64,000 nucleotides of DNA from Ctena decussata (Eukaryota; Mollusca; Bivalvia; Lucinida; Lucinidae), in assembly GCA_963989385.1 (NCBI GenBank), contig OZ022501.1:1932001-1996000 (forward strand), read 5' to 3'. The notes under the pieces are model-generated. The model worked only from the letters and a program-made list of their open reading frames with translations. It did not search any database and had not been told where the DNA came from. Positions 21,265 to 31,925 of this stretch are shown in pieces; position 1 is the stretch's first letter, and each line of letters opens with the position of its first letter. The position numbers and the translations under genes were made by a program.

Positions 21265-21948
21265 TAATCTAATCGGGCCCAGGTGGTGGGGCTGAAGCCT
21301 CAAAGCCCACCCCCTGGTTCCGGGGCTGATCTACATACTTATGCCTTTGCATTTTTCAAGACGAAAAGTGATAATAACTTGAACATTCGTGGCAGGTCTA
21401 TTTTTTAATTTTTGTTGCTGTTGTTGTGGGAAATAATATCAACACTTTGCGAATCTTTGCAGAGAAAAGTCATATGAGAACCAGAATCTTATTCGTGTCA
21501 AATTGGTGAGGTCCGTTTCGTGAAAGGGCTGGTCGTGTGGGGGCCTCTGTAACTGGCACTTAAAATTGTTATCCATGGTACCAGTTAACATGTACAGGAT
21601 CAGCCAAGAACCTGGAGTTTTCGAAACACAAACAATAGAAAAAAAGACAACTAATTAATTCATTTAATTTATTAATCAATTGATTGACAATCACGCATAT
21701 GATAGGTGTCTGTATGATACTTTCGAAACTAAGATGAAAGTATGAGTTTATATCCTTGACATACATATACGCATTGCGACCAACCCTACTTTAATGACAG
21801 GGCAAATGGTATATACTCCCAACTATTCTGAAATATCAAATTCCAGAGCGTTGATAAGATTTCTGGTTTACGTGCGAAAATCAGTGTTGTTGTTAAGTTC
21901 TCATAACACTGGAATGCCCCCTTTATTTGCATACTCATCCTTATAATT
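21265..21948. other. Unassigned sequence
   Basis: No exon or repeat is recognised. Confidence 0.45.
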
Positions 21949-22186
21949 GAGCCGCGACACGATAATTCCAACAAAGTGGCATGTAATCCAAGTGAATTTT
22001 TAGATCAGCCTGGGCATCCAGCCAGTCTGATCAGAGTCATTGCTGTCCGCATAGAGCTAGCTTAAACCCTTAGCTACCCTTTAAGTGCACAGCGAAAAAT
22101 CTAATCAGACTGGGCGGCTGCCCAGGCTGATCTGAGTCTCGCTGGGCACACAAACCACTTTGTTTGGTTTTGTCGTTTCGCGGCTC
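21949..22186. mobile_element. GAGCCGCGAC palindromic MITE, copy 4
   Basis: Complete copy from GAGCCGCGACACGAT to GTTTCGCGGCTC with the usual core. Confidence 0.85.
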
Positions 22187-22439
22187 AGTTACGAGCAAAG
22201 TAATGAGACTAAGGCATTGCATGCGAGCATATTTATCCTATCATTCATAACTTTGTGTGCATTCGTGTGAAATTTCATTACCATATCGTTTTTGTGTATT
22301 AAGATACTTTATTAATTTTTTACTCTTAATTCTATGTACCGGTCATTTCGAGTTTTGCTTCCAACAAGTCCACTTGAACTACCATGCTAAGCATAGCCCT
22401 CTCTGAAACGTTAGGAATATGGCCATATTGGTTGATAAA

Positions 22440-22806
22440 GTTAGCAGCCCTGCAGAATATTTGAATGCAATAATATAGCTAGCAGACTGGCAGAAAATTT
22501 GAATGCAATGATACAGTAAGCAGAATGGCAGAATATTTGAATGCAATGATACAGATATAGTTAGCAGACTGGCAGAATATTTGAGTGCAATGATATAGTT
22601 AGCAGACTGGCAGAATATTTGAATGCAATGATATAGTTAGCACACTGGCAGAATATTTGAATGCAATTATATAGTTAGCAGACTGGCAGAATATTTGAAG
22701 GCAATTATATAGTTAGCAGACTGGCAGAATATTTGAATGCAATTATATAGTTAGCAGACTGGCAGAATATTTGAAGGCAATTATATAGTTAGCAGACTGG
22801 CAGAAC
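22440..22806 (+). repeat. Minisatellite, ~38 bp unit, upstream of defensin-like gene 1
   Basis: Eight to ten units built on TTAGCAGACTGGCAGAATAT followed by TTGAATGCAATNATATAG. The middle units are nearly identical and the outer ones diverge. It ends about 340 bp before the signal-peptide exon of gene 1. Confidence 0.9.
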
Positions 22807-22989
22807 AGCATGCAGTATGTCATAGTACGCCTAGTAAGCAACAGAATCGTATACAACTAAACTGTCAACCCTTAATAATGCAAGCAAACCATGGCAGCAG
22901 TAAGGAGTATATTTGGAAAATAATAAAAAACATAAATATGTCCTTGCAGAAATGATATCTTTGCAGGAAAAAAAGAGAAAAGAAAGTCC

Positions 22990-23144
22990 TAAAGCACCGT
23001 TTCTGATCTGGTAATATGATGTTTGTCAGTAGTATAATGATAAATCATATCAAATAACATATCGTGTTGAGTGTCATATGCGTTTGATAAATGCAGTCTA
23101 ATTGTATGCGGGCTTAAGAAGTGAAGAAGTAATTCGAAGTCAAA
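22990..23144 (+). promoter_or_regulatory. Proximal promoter / 5' UTR of defensin-like gene 1
   Basis: The block CATATCAAATAAC is 99 bp before the ATG here and 89 bp before it in gene 2. A GTATGCGGG/GTATTGCGGG block follows in both. A weak TATAAT lies at 23033. Conservation between the duplicates, not motif quality, supports this call. Confidence 0.45.
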
Positions 23145-23199
23145 ATGCGACATATAATTCTGTTTTGTTTACTTTTCTTACTTACCTTAAATTATGCAT
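23145..23199 (+). CDS. Defensin-like gene 1, exon 1 (signal peptide)
   Basis: ATG after CAAA, 18 hydrophobic codons, donor GCAT|GTAAGT in phase 1. Its length (55 nt) and donor are identical in form to exon 1 of gene 2. Confidence 0.8.
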
Positions 23200-26100
23200 G
23201 TAAGTATTTTAAACCTTTTCTTTTTATAACAGGTGTGATTTAACTGCAAAAATTATTTCAATTGTCGTTATCATCCTTAATATTCCAGTCACTATAATTA
23301 TCCAAATTTCCAAACAAGTGAAATTATTTCTGCGCGTTCATCAAAACAAGTAGCTAGTCAAGAACTCATTGCTCAAAATATTTAAAAAAATGCACTATAT
23401 ATGAGTTTTGATATGATATCATATGCCACTCTTTTTATAAAACTCTTCAACATCAAACCTATTACATGGGCTCGGTGTCAATGTCATTGAAAGCTGCGAT
23501 GCCTAACCTATTTATTAGTTTTAATGATGAGAGTTATGAAATACATGTAGAGGACCTACATGAGTGGTCATGTAATATTGAGTTTATTAAACGAGTTGGG
23601 GAAAAAGATAAGTTGCGAGGCTACGCCGAGAATTTTATCGGTTTTCCGCAACGAGTTTAATAAATGCAGTAATACATGAGCACGAATGCAATATTCTATT
23701 TATCATATGACAATAAAATGGCATTTTATTAGCCAATTTTGCACTAAAATGTCACGATTTCGCCATTAGAAAACGCGACGTTTTTATGGACGTCAACGCA
23801 CAACGTTACGATATCATTTGCATATTTAATCCACTAGCTGATTATCCTTTTTAATACATGGCTTTATTACACTCTCTGATGCGACGTCATATGATGAAGT
23901 TATATCTTTAGATATTTTGAGCAGTGTAGATTTTCGATTGTATGATTTTGTATTGGTTTGTTAAACAGTGAAAATACATTTAGCAAGGATAAACTGGCCT
24001 GAAATTTCAAAATGAAACTGAACATTTGTAGAGCATGTATGACCAGTTCATAGTTCTGAAAGAACTGTGGTCTAATCCTGTTAAGTATAAAATGCTGTGT
24101 ATTACAATTCATAAATAAACTTTCGCTGTATTTATTCAATGTAGATAGGTTATGTCACAACTGCTTTTATCATATGACGTTGCTGTTATTCAGTGGATAA
24201 CATCATGTCATAAAAACCGTATGGACCACACGTGTAATATCACTTTGGCGTGTTACGTAACGTCATTAACAACGTCCATGTCAACATTGTGTTTTCTTAT
24301 TGAAATAATGTTCAGTTTGGTGGCCTAAAATCCCTTTTAAGGGGTCATATGATAAACAGAATCCTACACTCGTGGTAATTTCATATGAAATTTTTAAAAC
24401 GCGCCAAAGGCCCGTTTCATGAATTTCATATGAAATTACGACTCTTGTAAGATCCTCAAATCATCTATTATATTTCGCCGTATCTATTCAGTGTAGACAG
24501 GTTTGGTAAAAATTGCTTAAAATATTTCCCTTCCAATCCTCATTATGGTGTTGTCTAGGAGGCTAAGTGGATCGAATCCGTAACCGATACTGTCTGTGAC
24601 CTCTATAATTTGAGGAAGGGATGTGACTTAAAATTTATCATTAAAAGAATTAAATCGGTTCATCTTGAGAAAAGTTACATTCTGAAATACAATTAATTCT
24701 CGATATGTCAAAGTCGAACTTAATCGTAAGCTACTAAACTTTGGGCCCAGAAAATTTACTGTGAGCTAGCAGTAGCTTGAGATTAAAGGGTTATAATGTA
24801 AAGAAAAATAAGAAAATGTCTACACTATATTCTTTGATATCATGAAGAGAATCCGTGTAGGGATAAGAAACATTATGTATTCTTTGATATAAGAAAGTAT
24901 TTTGAGACACCAGTATTTGAGATAAAGAGAGTCAACTGTATATTGAATGTATAAATGATGCGTATTAATTCTCCCGTTTTGCAAAATATAGCAGTCACAG
25001 ACAGTATCGGTTATGGGTTCGAATCATTTAGACACCCTGGAAAGCAGGTGTATCTGATTTTGATCTGGGGCCGTATTTATAAAACGACTTGTGTTGCTAA
25101 GGCCGAATTTCTAAGAAAGAGATTCCCTACAACTAAGAAATTTGCTCTGGAGGAACAGTCTAAAATTTGCTCTGGAGGATGTGGGAATCTTCTTCATAGA
25201 AATTTAGCCTTAGCAACAGCACAACAACGAGTAGTATGATGTTTATTCACTGCGTATTTCAGCTACAGCAAACAGAAAGCTAAAAAGATTTTTCGTCGGA
25301 TGTCCTTTCTTACTGACAAAATGCATTGCACTGTGTCAGAAGGAAGAGAATTCTGTGGGAGCCTGTGCCGGGAAATTATGCGTATGCACTGCGTAAGTTC
25401 TTTTTAAATTTGCATTTATGTGTTCTTTCTTTCATTTTGTTAGCATGCATATGAAGCCTTAATTTGTTGGTATGCATGGTATGGCAACAAAGGTATGTTT
25501 TATTGGGTATATGAGCCGCGACACGACAAAACCAACAATGTGGTTGTGCGCCCAGTGATGACTCAGATCAGCCTGGGCATCCGCCCAGTTTAATCAGACA
25601 TTTCATTTAGTGTTCAAAGGGTAGCTAAGGGTCTCAGCTACCTCCATGCGGACAGCGAAGACGCTGATCAGACTGGGCGGATGCCCAGGCTGATCTGAGT
25701 CTGCGCTGGGCGCACAACCACATTATTGGTTTTCTCGCGTCGCGGCTCATATTTTATTCGTAATGCTGCGATCAGCATGACTGGAACTTTGCTAACTCTT
25801 GAACAAAACATATGTCGTACCTCTAGCGAACTCATTTGTGCTCAGAGTTCCATGTCAAAATTGTGAACCCAGCTGCTTATAGATCAAGTTTTAGATCACT
25901 GTTATGATATTTTCTTTTAGTAATAAAACACCATATCAATCTTTGCATATTTAATAGTAAATGTTTATTTATTCAGCAATGAAATTAGATGTTGTGTTGT
26001 GTTATTGTTTAACGTTCACGGTAAACTACTATGGTCATGTCGGGACGGTCAGTTAACCTAGCCATACTATTCCTAGGCATGCTTAGACCTTCTAAGCGGT

Positions 26101-28415
26101 TAACCAGTACTAAATGCACTTACTTTCACCAGTAACTGACAAATGCCCTTCTTGAAACGGCGGAAGTGGAAATGAAAGTAAGTGGCTGGACCAGGTATCG
26201 AACCCAGGACCTCTGACATACAAGTCAGGCGCCCTTCCGACTGCGAACCGCGACTCGGTTATAAAATAAATTTAACTAGAGTACATGCGAGGTGATTTGC
26301 ATTGCTTTTTTGCCATGTGTAATTAACACAGTTTAGAAAGCAATGCAAACGGCATGTTGTCCTTACGGGATATCGAGCAAAGCAAAAACCTTCACATCTG
26401 TCACTATGCATGTATATGCAAGAAAAGTAAACGGAACCTCTTTCAGGGCTACTGTTGAAGACTATAACAATCCATCATGAGTGTCCATGTAGGATAGGGA
26501 AATCTCACCCAAGGGGTCGGAATTTCAACCAGGGACGAGGGTTGCCGAGTCCCTGGTTGAAATTCAGATCCCGAGGGTGAGATTTACTATCCTACATGGA
26601 CTGGCTCATGATGGATTATTTTTCTCCCACTGTTAGCGGATTTTAAACCTCAAGTCGGATTAGGCTTCAGAACAGGAAAATTCTAACTTTCTAACCAATG
26701 ATCTGAAGTAAATTTTGACCAGCCCAGTGTGTTTATCGGGTCCTAAAATGGGTGTAAACACAGTTTGCACCTCAAAAATAGACGGAAAACACGATATGTG
26801 GACTATTTTATTTCCAGAGGGCGAAAACAAAATGCAACTTAGCCTCTCACGTCACGCGCTTCAAGTTTGCTAGGACGTTTTTAACCGGTTTTAGTGACGT
26901 CATTAAAATTGAGTGACGTCACAAACCCATGATCTGCTATCAAACGTCATTCGACATGCTTGCGTGTCCATTTTGTTCATTAAGAATTAAAATATTATTC
27001 ATAAAATGAAAAAGTCTGGTTGCTAATATAAGAAAGATGTTGCCAGGTATAAGATTATAAGGATCTGTCATGGGTGTGAGGTGTGGATAGAAAATTCTGT
27101 CACGAGGGTCACTGTTCGGCATCACGCGGCTTGCCGAGTGATGCCGAACAGTGATCCCGAGTGACGGATTTTTCTATCCGCACCTCACACCAATGATAGA
27201 TACTTTTTCTTGCACACCATGTTTTGTTTTAACTTCTGAAATTCTTAAAATGCGTAATTCTAGTGCTTGAGAGGTTTCAATTTGATTTTGAAAGAAGGCG
27301 CCGCTTTCAACGACCGCCATTCGGCTCTTAACGTCAACGACTGGCGTGCATAAACTGACGTCATTTTTACCGTCTTCGTGACGTCATCATCTAAATAGCC
27401 AACGTCACTTGACGACGCAGGTACGTGAGCTCCTATACAACCAATGCATTGACAGCTCGTGATTTTTTTCCGGTCCTGGGTCAGAACACCAGGGTAAGAT
27501 GAGATTTTCTATCCCAGGTGAAAAGAGTGGCAATTTCTATCCGGTGTGCAAGAAAGAAATTTGTTATATGAGCTGAGAGCCTATCTTATATAGGCAAAGG
27601 TGGGAGAAAAATAGAATCTATCATTGGTCTCCGATGTGGACAGGGAAATCCCAACCCGAGGGCACACAGGGTGTGTCGGAAACGAGGCTTGCCGATTTTC
27701 CGACACCATCTTTGTGCCCGAGGGTAGGGCTTTCCTTGTCCGCATCGGAGACCAATATTTGATTATTTTTCTTACATACGATATATATCAAATTGAGCGG
27801 GGAACTATTATTTCATGCGAACGTGTACAAGTGTAAGTAGTATTGTGACGTAACGTCACCGTTATTTCAAACGTCAGTTGGTAACGTCTTCAAAATGGCG
27901 GCACCCTCGACAGTTTTGTGTGAAGCATTGACTATTTTGGAGCTTTTTCCCATTTTAAGAATAGAAACAGATAATGATGGACTTATTAAGAATGAATTTC
28001 TTCGAGGAAACTCATTCAGCGGCTATGAAAATAATGCATAAAGTATAGAATCGCCGAGTCAGGCTTATCGCATTTCATTGAGCGAGTAGTGATACACAGC
28101 ATTCAAGCTCGTGTGAGCTGTCCCAGCCCATGGGCAAGACAGAATTTTCCAGCACCGCTAAAAATAGAACAAACTCTGTCTCGTAGGTAAGAAAAGCATT
28201 TCCAGTCTGCCGGGACCAGGCTCTTTAATCTCAGTAGTTTCTAAAGACAAATGCTTTCCTTTATACGTAGTCCCCTATGAGAAAATGGCAAATAAGTTTG
28301 TTTCAAGGACGTATTTCATACATCTGAAAATTATAGCTGTACCATTTTATTTTCTCTTTGCAGAGATTTAAAAGATTTTATGGAGTTTTCTAGAAGGTTT
28401 CTTCGTGCGCCTTGA
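23145..28415 (+). CDS. Defensin-like (CS-alpha-beta) peptide gene 1
   Basis: Three exons (23145-23199, 25263-25392, 28364-28415; intron phases 1 and 2) encode about 78 residues: an 18-residue hydrophobic signal peptide (MRHIILFCLLFLLTLNYA), a short basic stretch with a dibasic KR site (RKLKR), a six-cysteine domain and a 16-residue tail. Cysteine spacing is C-x6-C-x3-C-x9-C-x4-C-x-C. It has the CXXXC helix signature, a terminal CXC and a GXC gamma-core (GAC), the arrangement of invertebrate CS-alpha-beta defensins. By family knowledge it would be a secreted antimicrobial peptide; activity is inferred. The tail matches that of gene 2. If intron 2 is retained, translation stops at once (GCG TAA), giving a tail-less peptide. 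Introns 1 and 2 hold several transposons. Confidence 0.8.
23480..24470. repeat. Dispersed repeat in intron 1 of defensin-like gene 1
   Basis: 24140-24450 matches 6250-6540. TTTCATATGAAATT occurs twice at the right end (24389 and 24427). A diverged GACGTC-rich stretch is at 23740-23890. Element boundaries are not clear. Confidence 0.45.
24551..25038. mobile_element. TIR element with tRNA B-box-like ends
   Basis: Inverted ends of about 45-50 bp, including TAACCGATACTGTCTGTGAC (left) and GTCACAGACAGTATCGGTTA (right). The right end carries GGTTCGAATC, a B-box-like sequence. No transposase frame. Confidence 0.65.
25069..25232. mobile_element. Palindromic MITE (ATAAAACGACTT family), copy 1
   Basis: Left TATTTATAAAACGACTTGTG and right TAGCCTTAGCAACAGCACAA frame mirrored blocks GAAATTTGCTCTGGAGGA. 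A cleaner copy is at 38621-38826. Confidence 0.7.
25263..25392 (+). CDS. Defensin-like gene 1, exon 2 (six-cysteine domain)
   Basis: The acceptor TGCGTATTTCAG enters in phase 1 and the donor GC|GTAAGT leaves in phase 2. It encodes FFVGCPFLLTKCIALCQKE followed by NSVGACAGKLCVCT. The acceptor lies 30 bp after a palindromic MITE (25069-25232). Confidence 0.85.
25513..25748. mobile_element. GAGCCGCGAC palindromic MITE, copy 5
   Basis: Complete copy in intron 2 of defensin-like gene 1, from GAGCCGCGACACGAC to CGCGTCGCGGCTC. The TIR extends to ATGAGCC...GGCTCAT. Confidence 0.9.
25990..26262 (-). mobile_element. tRNA-derived SINE
   Basis: The minus strand starts with a tRNA-like head: an A-box-like TTCGCAGTCGGAAGG and a B box GGTTCGATACC (plus 26194-26204). 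A body of about 180 bp follows and ends in a TTAAACAATAACACAACACA-type tail near 25993. The head folds plausibly as a tRNA-like arm but lacks a full cloverleaf. It lies antisense in intron 2 of defensin-like gene 1. Confidence 0.75.
26469..26617. repeat. Two-stem foldback H1
   Basis: Outer arms CCATCATGAGTGTCCATGTA / TACATGGACTGGCTCATGAT, then GATAGGGAAATCTCACCC and GGGTGAGATTTACTATC, then an inner stem with CAACCAGGGAC / GTCCCTGGTTG around a GAGGGTTGCCGA loop. Confidence 0.85.
27063..27201. repeat. Two-stem foldback H2
   Basis: Same plan as H1 with different arms: outer GGTGTGAGGTGTGGATAG / CTATCCGCACCTCACACC, inner CACTGTTCGGCATCAC / GTGATGCCGAACAGTG, loop GCGGCTTGCCGA. Confidence 0.85.
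27617..27766. repeat. Two-stem foldback H3
   Basis: Same plan again: outer ATTGGTCTCCGATGTGGACA and TGTCCGCATCGGAGACCAAT, inner GTGTCGGAAA / TTTTCCGACAC, loop CGAGGCTTGCCGA. Confidence 0.85.
27895..28041 (+). CDS. Candidate 48-residue ORF in intron 2 of defensin-like gene 1
   Basis: AAAATGGCGGC is a favourable start context. The frame encodes MAAPSTVLCEALTILELF and ends at TAA. GACGTC/AACGTC-rich sequence precedes it, as in the foldback-rich transposon debris nearby, so it is more likely a transposon remnant than a gene. No homologue is recognised. Confidence 0.2.
   Translation: MAAPSTVLCEALTILELFPILRIETDNDGLIKNEFLRGNSFSGYENNA
28364..28415 (+). CDS. Defensin-like gene 1, exon 3 (C-terminal tail)
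   Basis: The acceptor TTTCTCTTTGCAG continues the frame as DLKDFMEFSRRFLRAP and a TGA stop. Exon 3 of gene 2 keeps DLKDFMEFS and RFLR, so the tail has been retained since duplication. Confidence 0.8.
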
Positions 28416-28640
28416 CTTACGGTGAAAATATTTCAAGAGTGGACTCAGAATACTGGAATTCGAGACAAATTAAAAACCAAAAGGATGTTTACAAACTTCC
28501 CATTTCACCATTGTAATGTAAACGTTGAATGGCTTTGTGTAGCCTAGGCATTAAATCTAATGGACAGTGGATAATTTGTCACATATTCCATAAATCCATT
28601 TCCTTACTACACTTGGGATGACGCAAAAGTCAGTTGGTAG
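28416..28640 (+). other. 3' UTR / flank of defensin-like gene 1, shared with gene 2
   Basis: GATGTTTACAA, TTTCACCA, GCATTAA and CTTGGGATGAC occur in the same order after exon 3 of gene 2. It represents the uninterrupted state of the site that carries a MITE in gene 2. Confidence 0.6.
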
Positions 28641-29089
28641 TGCAGTCGAAGGCTAAATGCATAAGAGTTCAGTCAACATCTCTGATTATATCTACGAGAG
28701 ATGTCAAACTGAAAGGAGCAAACCAGGAATGTATTTTTTCGCTTGCTACCTCCACCTCAGTTTTCATTCGTGTACATAAATAGAAAGGGGCAACAATAAG
28801 TTTCAGCACTATATCTTGAACTTTTTAATACACATAAACGATAATCCTGGGCTCCGCTGTTCAAAACAAAGACGTCGCTAGTTAACGAGACACATTTTCA
28901 AACATATAGTACACAAAACCACATCTATTGCCGAATGAATATGAGAAGCTTATGCACTGCAAAAGCTCTTCACATTTCTTTCGCATTTTAGCATACTTGA
29001 TTTTGTAAGTTCTAGAAGACCAAACGAACCCTTAACTAACGGCATCGTTAGATTAACGATGTTTTGAACAACAAGATTCTATTTACCCA
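28641..29089. other. Unassigned sequence
   Basis: Nothing recognised. Confidence 0.45.
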
Positions 29090-29165
29090 GCAGGTACACA
29101 ACCTTGAATCAACCTTGATTCAATGCCATGACGTTGAATCAAGGTTGATTCAAGGTTGTGTGCCC
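29090..29165. repeat. AGCAGGTACACA palindrome
   Basis: Arms ACACAACCTTGAATCAACCT and AGGTTGATTCAAGGTTGTGT are perfect complements around a short CATGACG-containing core, with CCAGCAGG at the left edge. Same loose family as 18361-18422. Confidence 0.8.
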
Positions 29166-29222
29166 AGTGGGTTACTGTCTGGATGAATGTCTCATATATC
29201 AAGTCGTTGTACAGTTATCTGT

Positions 29223-29469
29223 TTAACTCTTTCGGCGCCAAAGTCGCAAAAATGCGACTTTGCAAACAGCGTATATCCAGATCAGCCGGCTCTTAAAAGA
29301 GCCGTCTGATCAGGATCTACACTGTTTGCCATTCAAATATGAACTTAAAAAGCCTGATTTTATGAAAAATGTCTTTAGATAGTTAAAATTTCCAATTACA
29401 AATCTGTCGTCTGATGATTTGAGCAGACGAAAATTTGTCGTCTGAAAAATTTGGCGCCGAAAGAGTTAA
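29223..29469. mobile_element. MITE with TTAACTCTTTCGGCGCCAAA ends
   Basis: A perfect 20-bp TIR, 247 bp in all. Internal hairpins include GTCGCAAAAATGCGAC and CGGCTCTTAAAAGAGCCG. TTAA at both ends is a possible target duplication. It is related by its GATCNGGATCTACACTGTTTG block to the MITE at 45420-45616. Confidence 0.85.
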
Positions 29470-30103
29470 TCATTCTGCTGTAAAGTGTACCTGTTGAAAC
29501 AGGCGCATTTGTTTATTGGCAAGTTTATCTGTAAAGGACCTGGTACGATAAGGCCCATGGTATGTTAAGGCCCATATTTGGCCCCCAGAAAACTCATTTT
29601 TCATAAGTCTTATTCCCATAATAAAAATGTATTCATAGGAAAGTTCAAACCTTGAATGTATGACTGTAACAGCAACACAAAATTAACCAGTTCTTGCACA
29701 AAAATGTGATTTTGTCTTGAACATATCCATACCCCCAGCGGATTATGACGAAATTGATGAATTTGGTAGTCTTTGAGGCTTTCAAAATATATGAGCCCAG
29801 TCTCCAGCACATTTTATATTTTGTGTACAGAAATTTTTTTAACACATTTACATTCCATGAAAATATTAAATGTGCTGGAGACCGGGCTCTATGTTTATTT
29901 TTTAACTTTTTGTTACCAAACTGGCAGCGTTCGGAACATTTTCCCTGTTTTCTCAACATAAAAATGCCCATATCTCCGCTCATAGACAAAATAAACATAT
30001 GTTGTGGGTATTCATTTTCTTAGTTAGAATACAAGGGATAATTTGGTATACAATTCATTTTGATCTGTTGGAATTTTTCGAAAAGCGTCTCTGGACTTGC
30101 AAT

Positions 30104-30865
30104 TCTTCTTCTTCTTCTTTGTCCATATAACGCCACTGTACTGCTGGCTATGATTACATATGTGCTTTGTTGTCTTCTTAGTGCTTCCCACTCAATGCTT
30201 TAACACTTGCTATGATGACTAAACTCGTGCGTGAGTTTAGGATTAAAAGACCCCCCCCATCCCCCCCCACACACACACAAAAAAAATCTTTAAAAATCTT
30301 CCTGTCTGTTTAATGTAGCTCAGAGTGGCCTCAACTAACCTGACGTTCACCATCCAAGTTGATGTCCTCAACATTTCCTGACAGTATCTTCATATCCACA
30401 TCCCCACCAGGTATCCCTTCTTCAGACAATACTCGTAGGGCAACATTTTTCAGTGTGGCTCTAGCTTCACTGTACTCGTCACAATCAAAAAGAAAATGCT
30501 CCAAGGATTCCATTACACCGCAGTGGTCACATAACTTAGTTTGATTTTTGTCAATAATCGATCTGTGTACATTGAGTAAAGTGTGGCCACAGATCAGATG
30601 GTTTAGAATTCTGAATGCCTGCTTATCTCCCTCTCCAATTTTTGATCTTTTCCCTATTTTTTCTACACTAAAAACTTCTTGGGTTCTGCCTACATTACTG
30701 AATAATGAAAATGCTCTCTTCCATTTTTCAATGACCTGTTCTTTCATCTTTCTGCTAGCATCTTTTTTGGTATATGTGTTTAAACTGTTAGGTAGTTTGG
30801 CTGCTTCTGCTGCTGCCTCTTTGGCATATCTATCTTGCAAACTTGAGTGGGTGGGGTAACTGGAG
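30104..30865 (-). mobile_element. I/Nimb-type LINE 3' end
   Basis: Minus-strand copy, 5'-truncated. It consists of the pol C-terminus, a 3' UTR with a T/G-rich stretch, and a (GAA)n tail near 30105-30118 (plus CTTCTTCTTCTTC). A short GAA-type tail and an RNase H-like end fit the I/Nimb group. Inserted inside the TIR transposon 29530-31201. Confidence 0.65.
30331..30862 (-). CDS. LINE pol C-terminal fragment
   Basis: About 175 codons. The start resembles the last RNase H motif (DRYAKEAAAEAA), followed by the C-terminal zinc-knuckle-like region: GHTLLNVHR, CDHCGVMESLEHFLFDCDEY, SEAR. This is the common end of LINE polyproteins. Uninterrupted but 5'-truncated, so non-functional alone. Confidence 0.8.
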
Positions 30866-31201
30866 AGGCCTTGTATAGTGCACAGGTAATTAGCAGTGCT
30901 ATCTAACGTATAAGCATTTCATCAATAGCCTATTATCAAGAGCTTTCAAAAGCTATTGTAAATGATTTATATCTTCAAGGGAAAATGTATTAAACGCACA
31001 TTTTCTTGCAATTTTCCTTCATGTTATTGAAACCACATAGGCATGTCATAAATCATGTTTTTCTGAGAATTAACAAAGACGAAACATATTATTTCTGCTT
31101 GTTCCCATACGCACAAATAATAAGCAATAGAAACCATGCGCTTTTAAGAGAATTTGAATGGGGTCCAAAAACGGCCCTTATCATACCAGGGTCCTTTACA
31201 G

Positions 31202-31724
31202 TAACTGTTGTACCGGATTTTTTACATGTGTGAAAATGAAAGTTTATCTGTAAACAAAACTGCATCTATACTCCTCGCCAAAAGTTTAGCATACTTAATG
31301 TCGAACTAAGTATTAGATGTAACTGATACATAGGACTTCTGATATGTCCAAAGGAATCTAATCGTTGGTCTTATTTGATGTCATAAAGTTAACGGAAAAT
31401 GCTGAGGTACTAGACTTTTAGAACTCGGTAGTTATTTGAATAAATGGTGCCAAAAGTTCAGACCACTGTATTTCAAAGACAAATTTCGGCCCTTTTCAAA
31501 ATTGTGTCCACAACATCACCACTTTTCATCTTATTTTTAAAGATGAAATTCTAATTGTAATGTGTTGTATTAATTTTGGTCATGTAATTTCAAATTCGGA
31601 CATTATTGGCAAACTTGCCCATACTTGGTGTACAGAATGACCGATAGTGCAATTTTACTTTAAAGTTGTGGTTCTCTGTTGCCTGTTTTTGGTGTCAGAG
31701 TTTCTGTGATGTTTTACCTTATGT
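31202..31724. other. Unassigned sequence
   Basis: Nothing recognised. Confidence 0.45.
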
Positions 31725-31918
31725 ATGTTCTTATTATTTTTGGTTCGGTTAGGGTTGCTGAGCGGCCACCTTTTGGGAACAAGCTGCTCGCTCGGTTGGC
31801 CATATGTTCTCTGTATCTTGATTATTTGTAATCTTAGTTGTTTCCTCCTATGGTTTGAGGGCTGGATTTGGATTTTGATTGTTTCAGTTCCTGGTCTTTG
31901 CATACTTTTTACTTTTAT
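31725..31918 (+). repeat. Solo 3' tail of the RT element
   Basis: Shows the GGGTTGCTGAGCGGCCACCT, GGGAACAAGCTGCTCGCTCG and TTGATTGTTTCAGTTCCTG landmarks seen in the other tails. It directly precedes MITE copy 6. Confidence 0.65.
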
Positions 31919-31925
31919 CATTTTT

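Larger units (their letters stand above)
29530..31201. mobile_element. Non-autonomous TIR transposon with nested LINE end
   Basis: Ends CTGTAAAGGACCTGGTACGA and TCATACCAGGGTCCTTTACA are inverted repeats of about 25 bp. An internal inverted pair, CAGTCTCCAGCACATTT / AAATGTGCTGGAGACCGGG, frames 29790-29895. A LINE 3' end lies inside, on the minus strand. No transposase is recognised. Confidence 0.65.

Noticed and set aside
22440..22806. CRISPR-like regular repeat array
   Set aside because: The units are contiguous without unique spacers and lie in eukaryotic nuclear DNA; it is a minisatellite.
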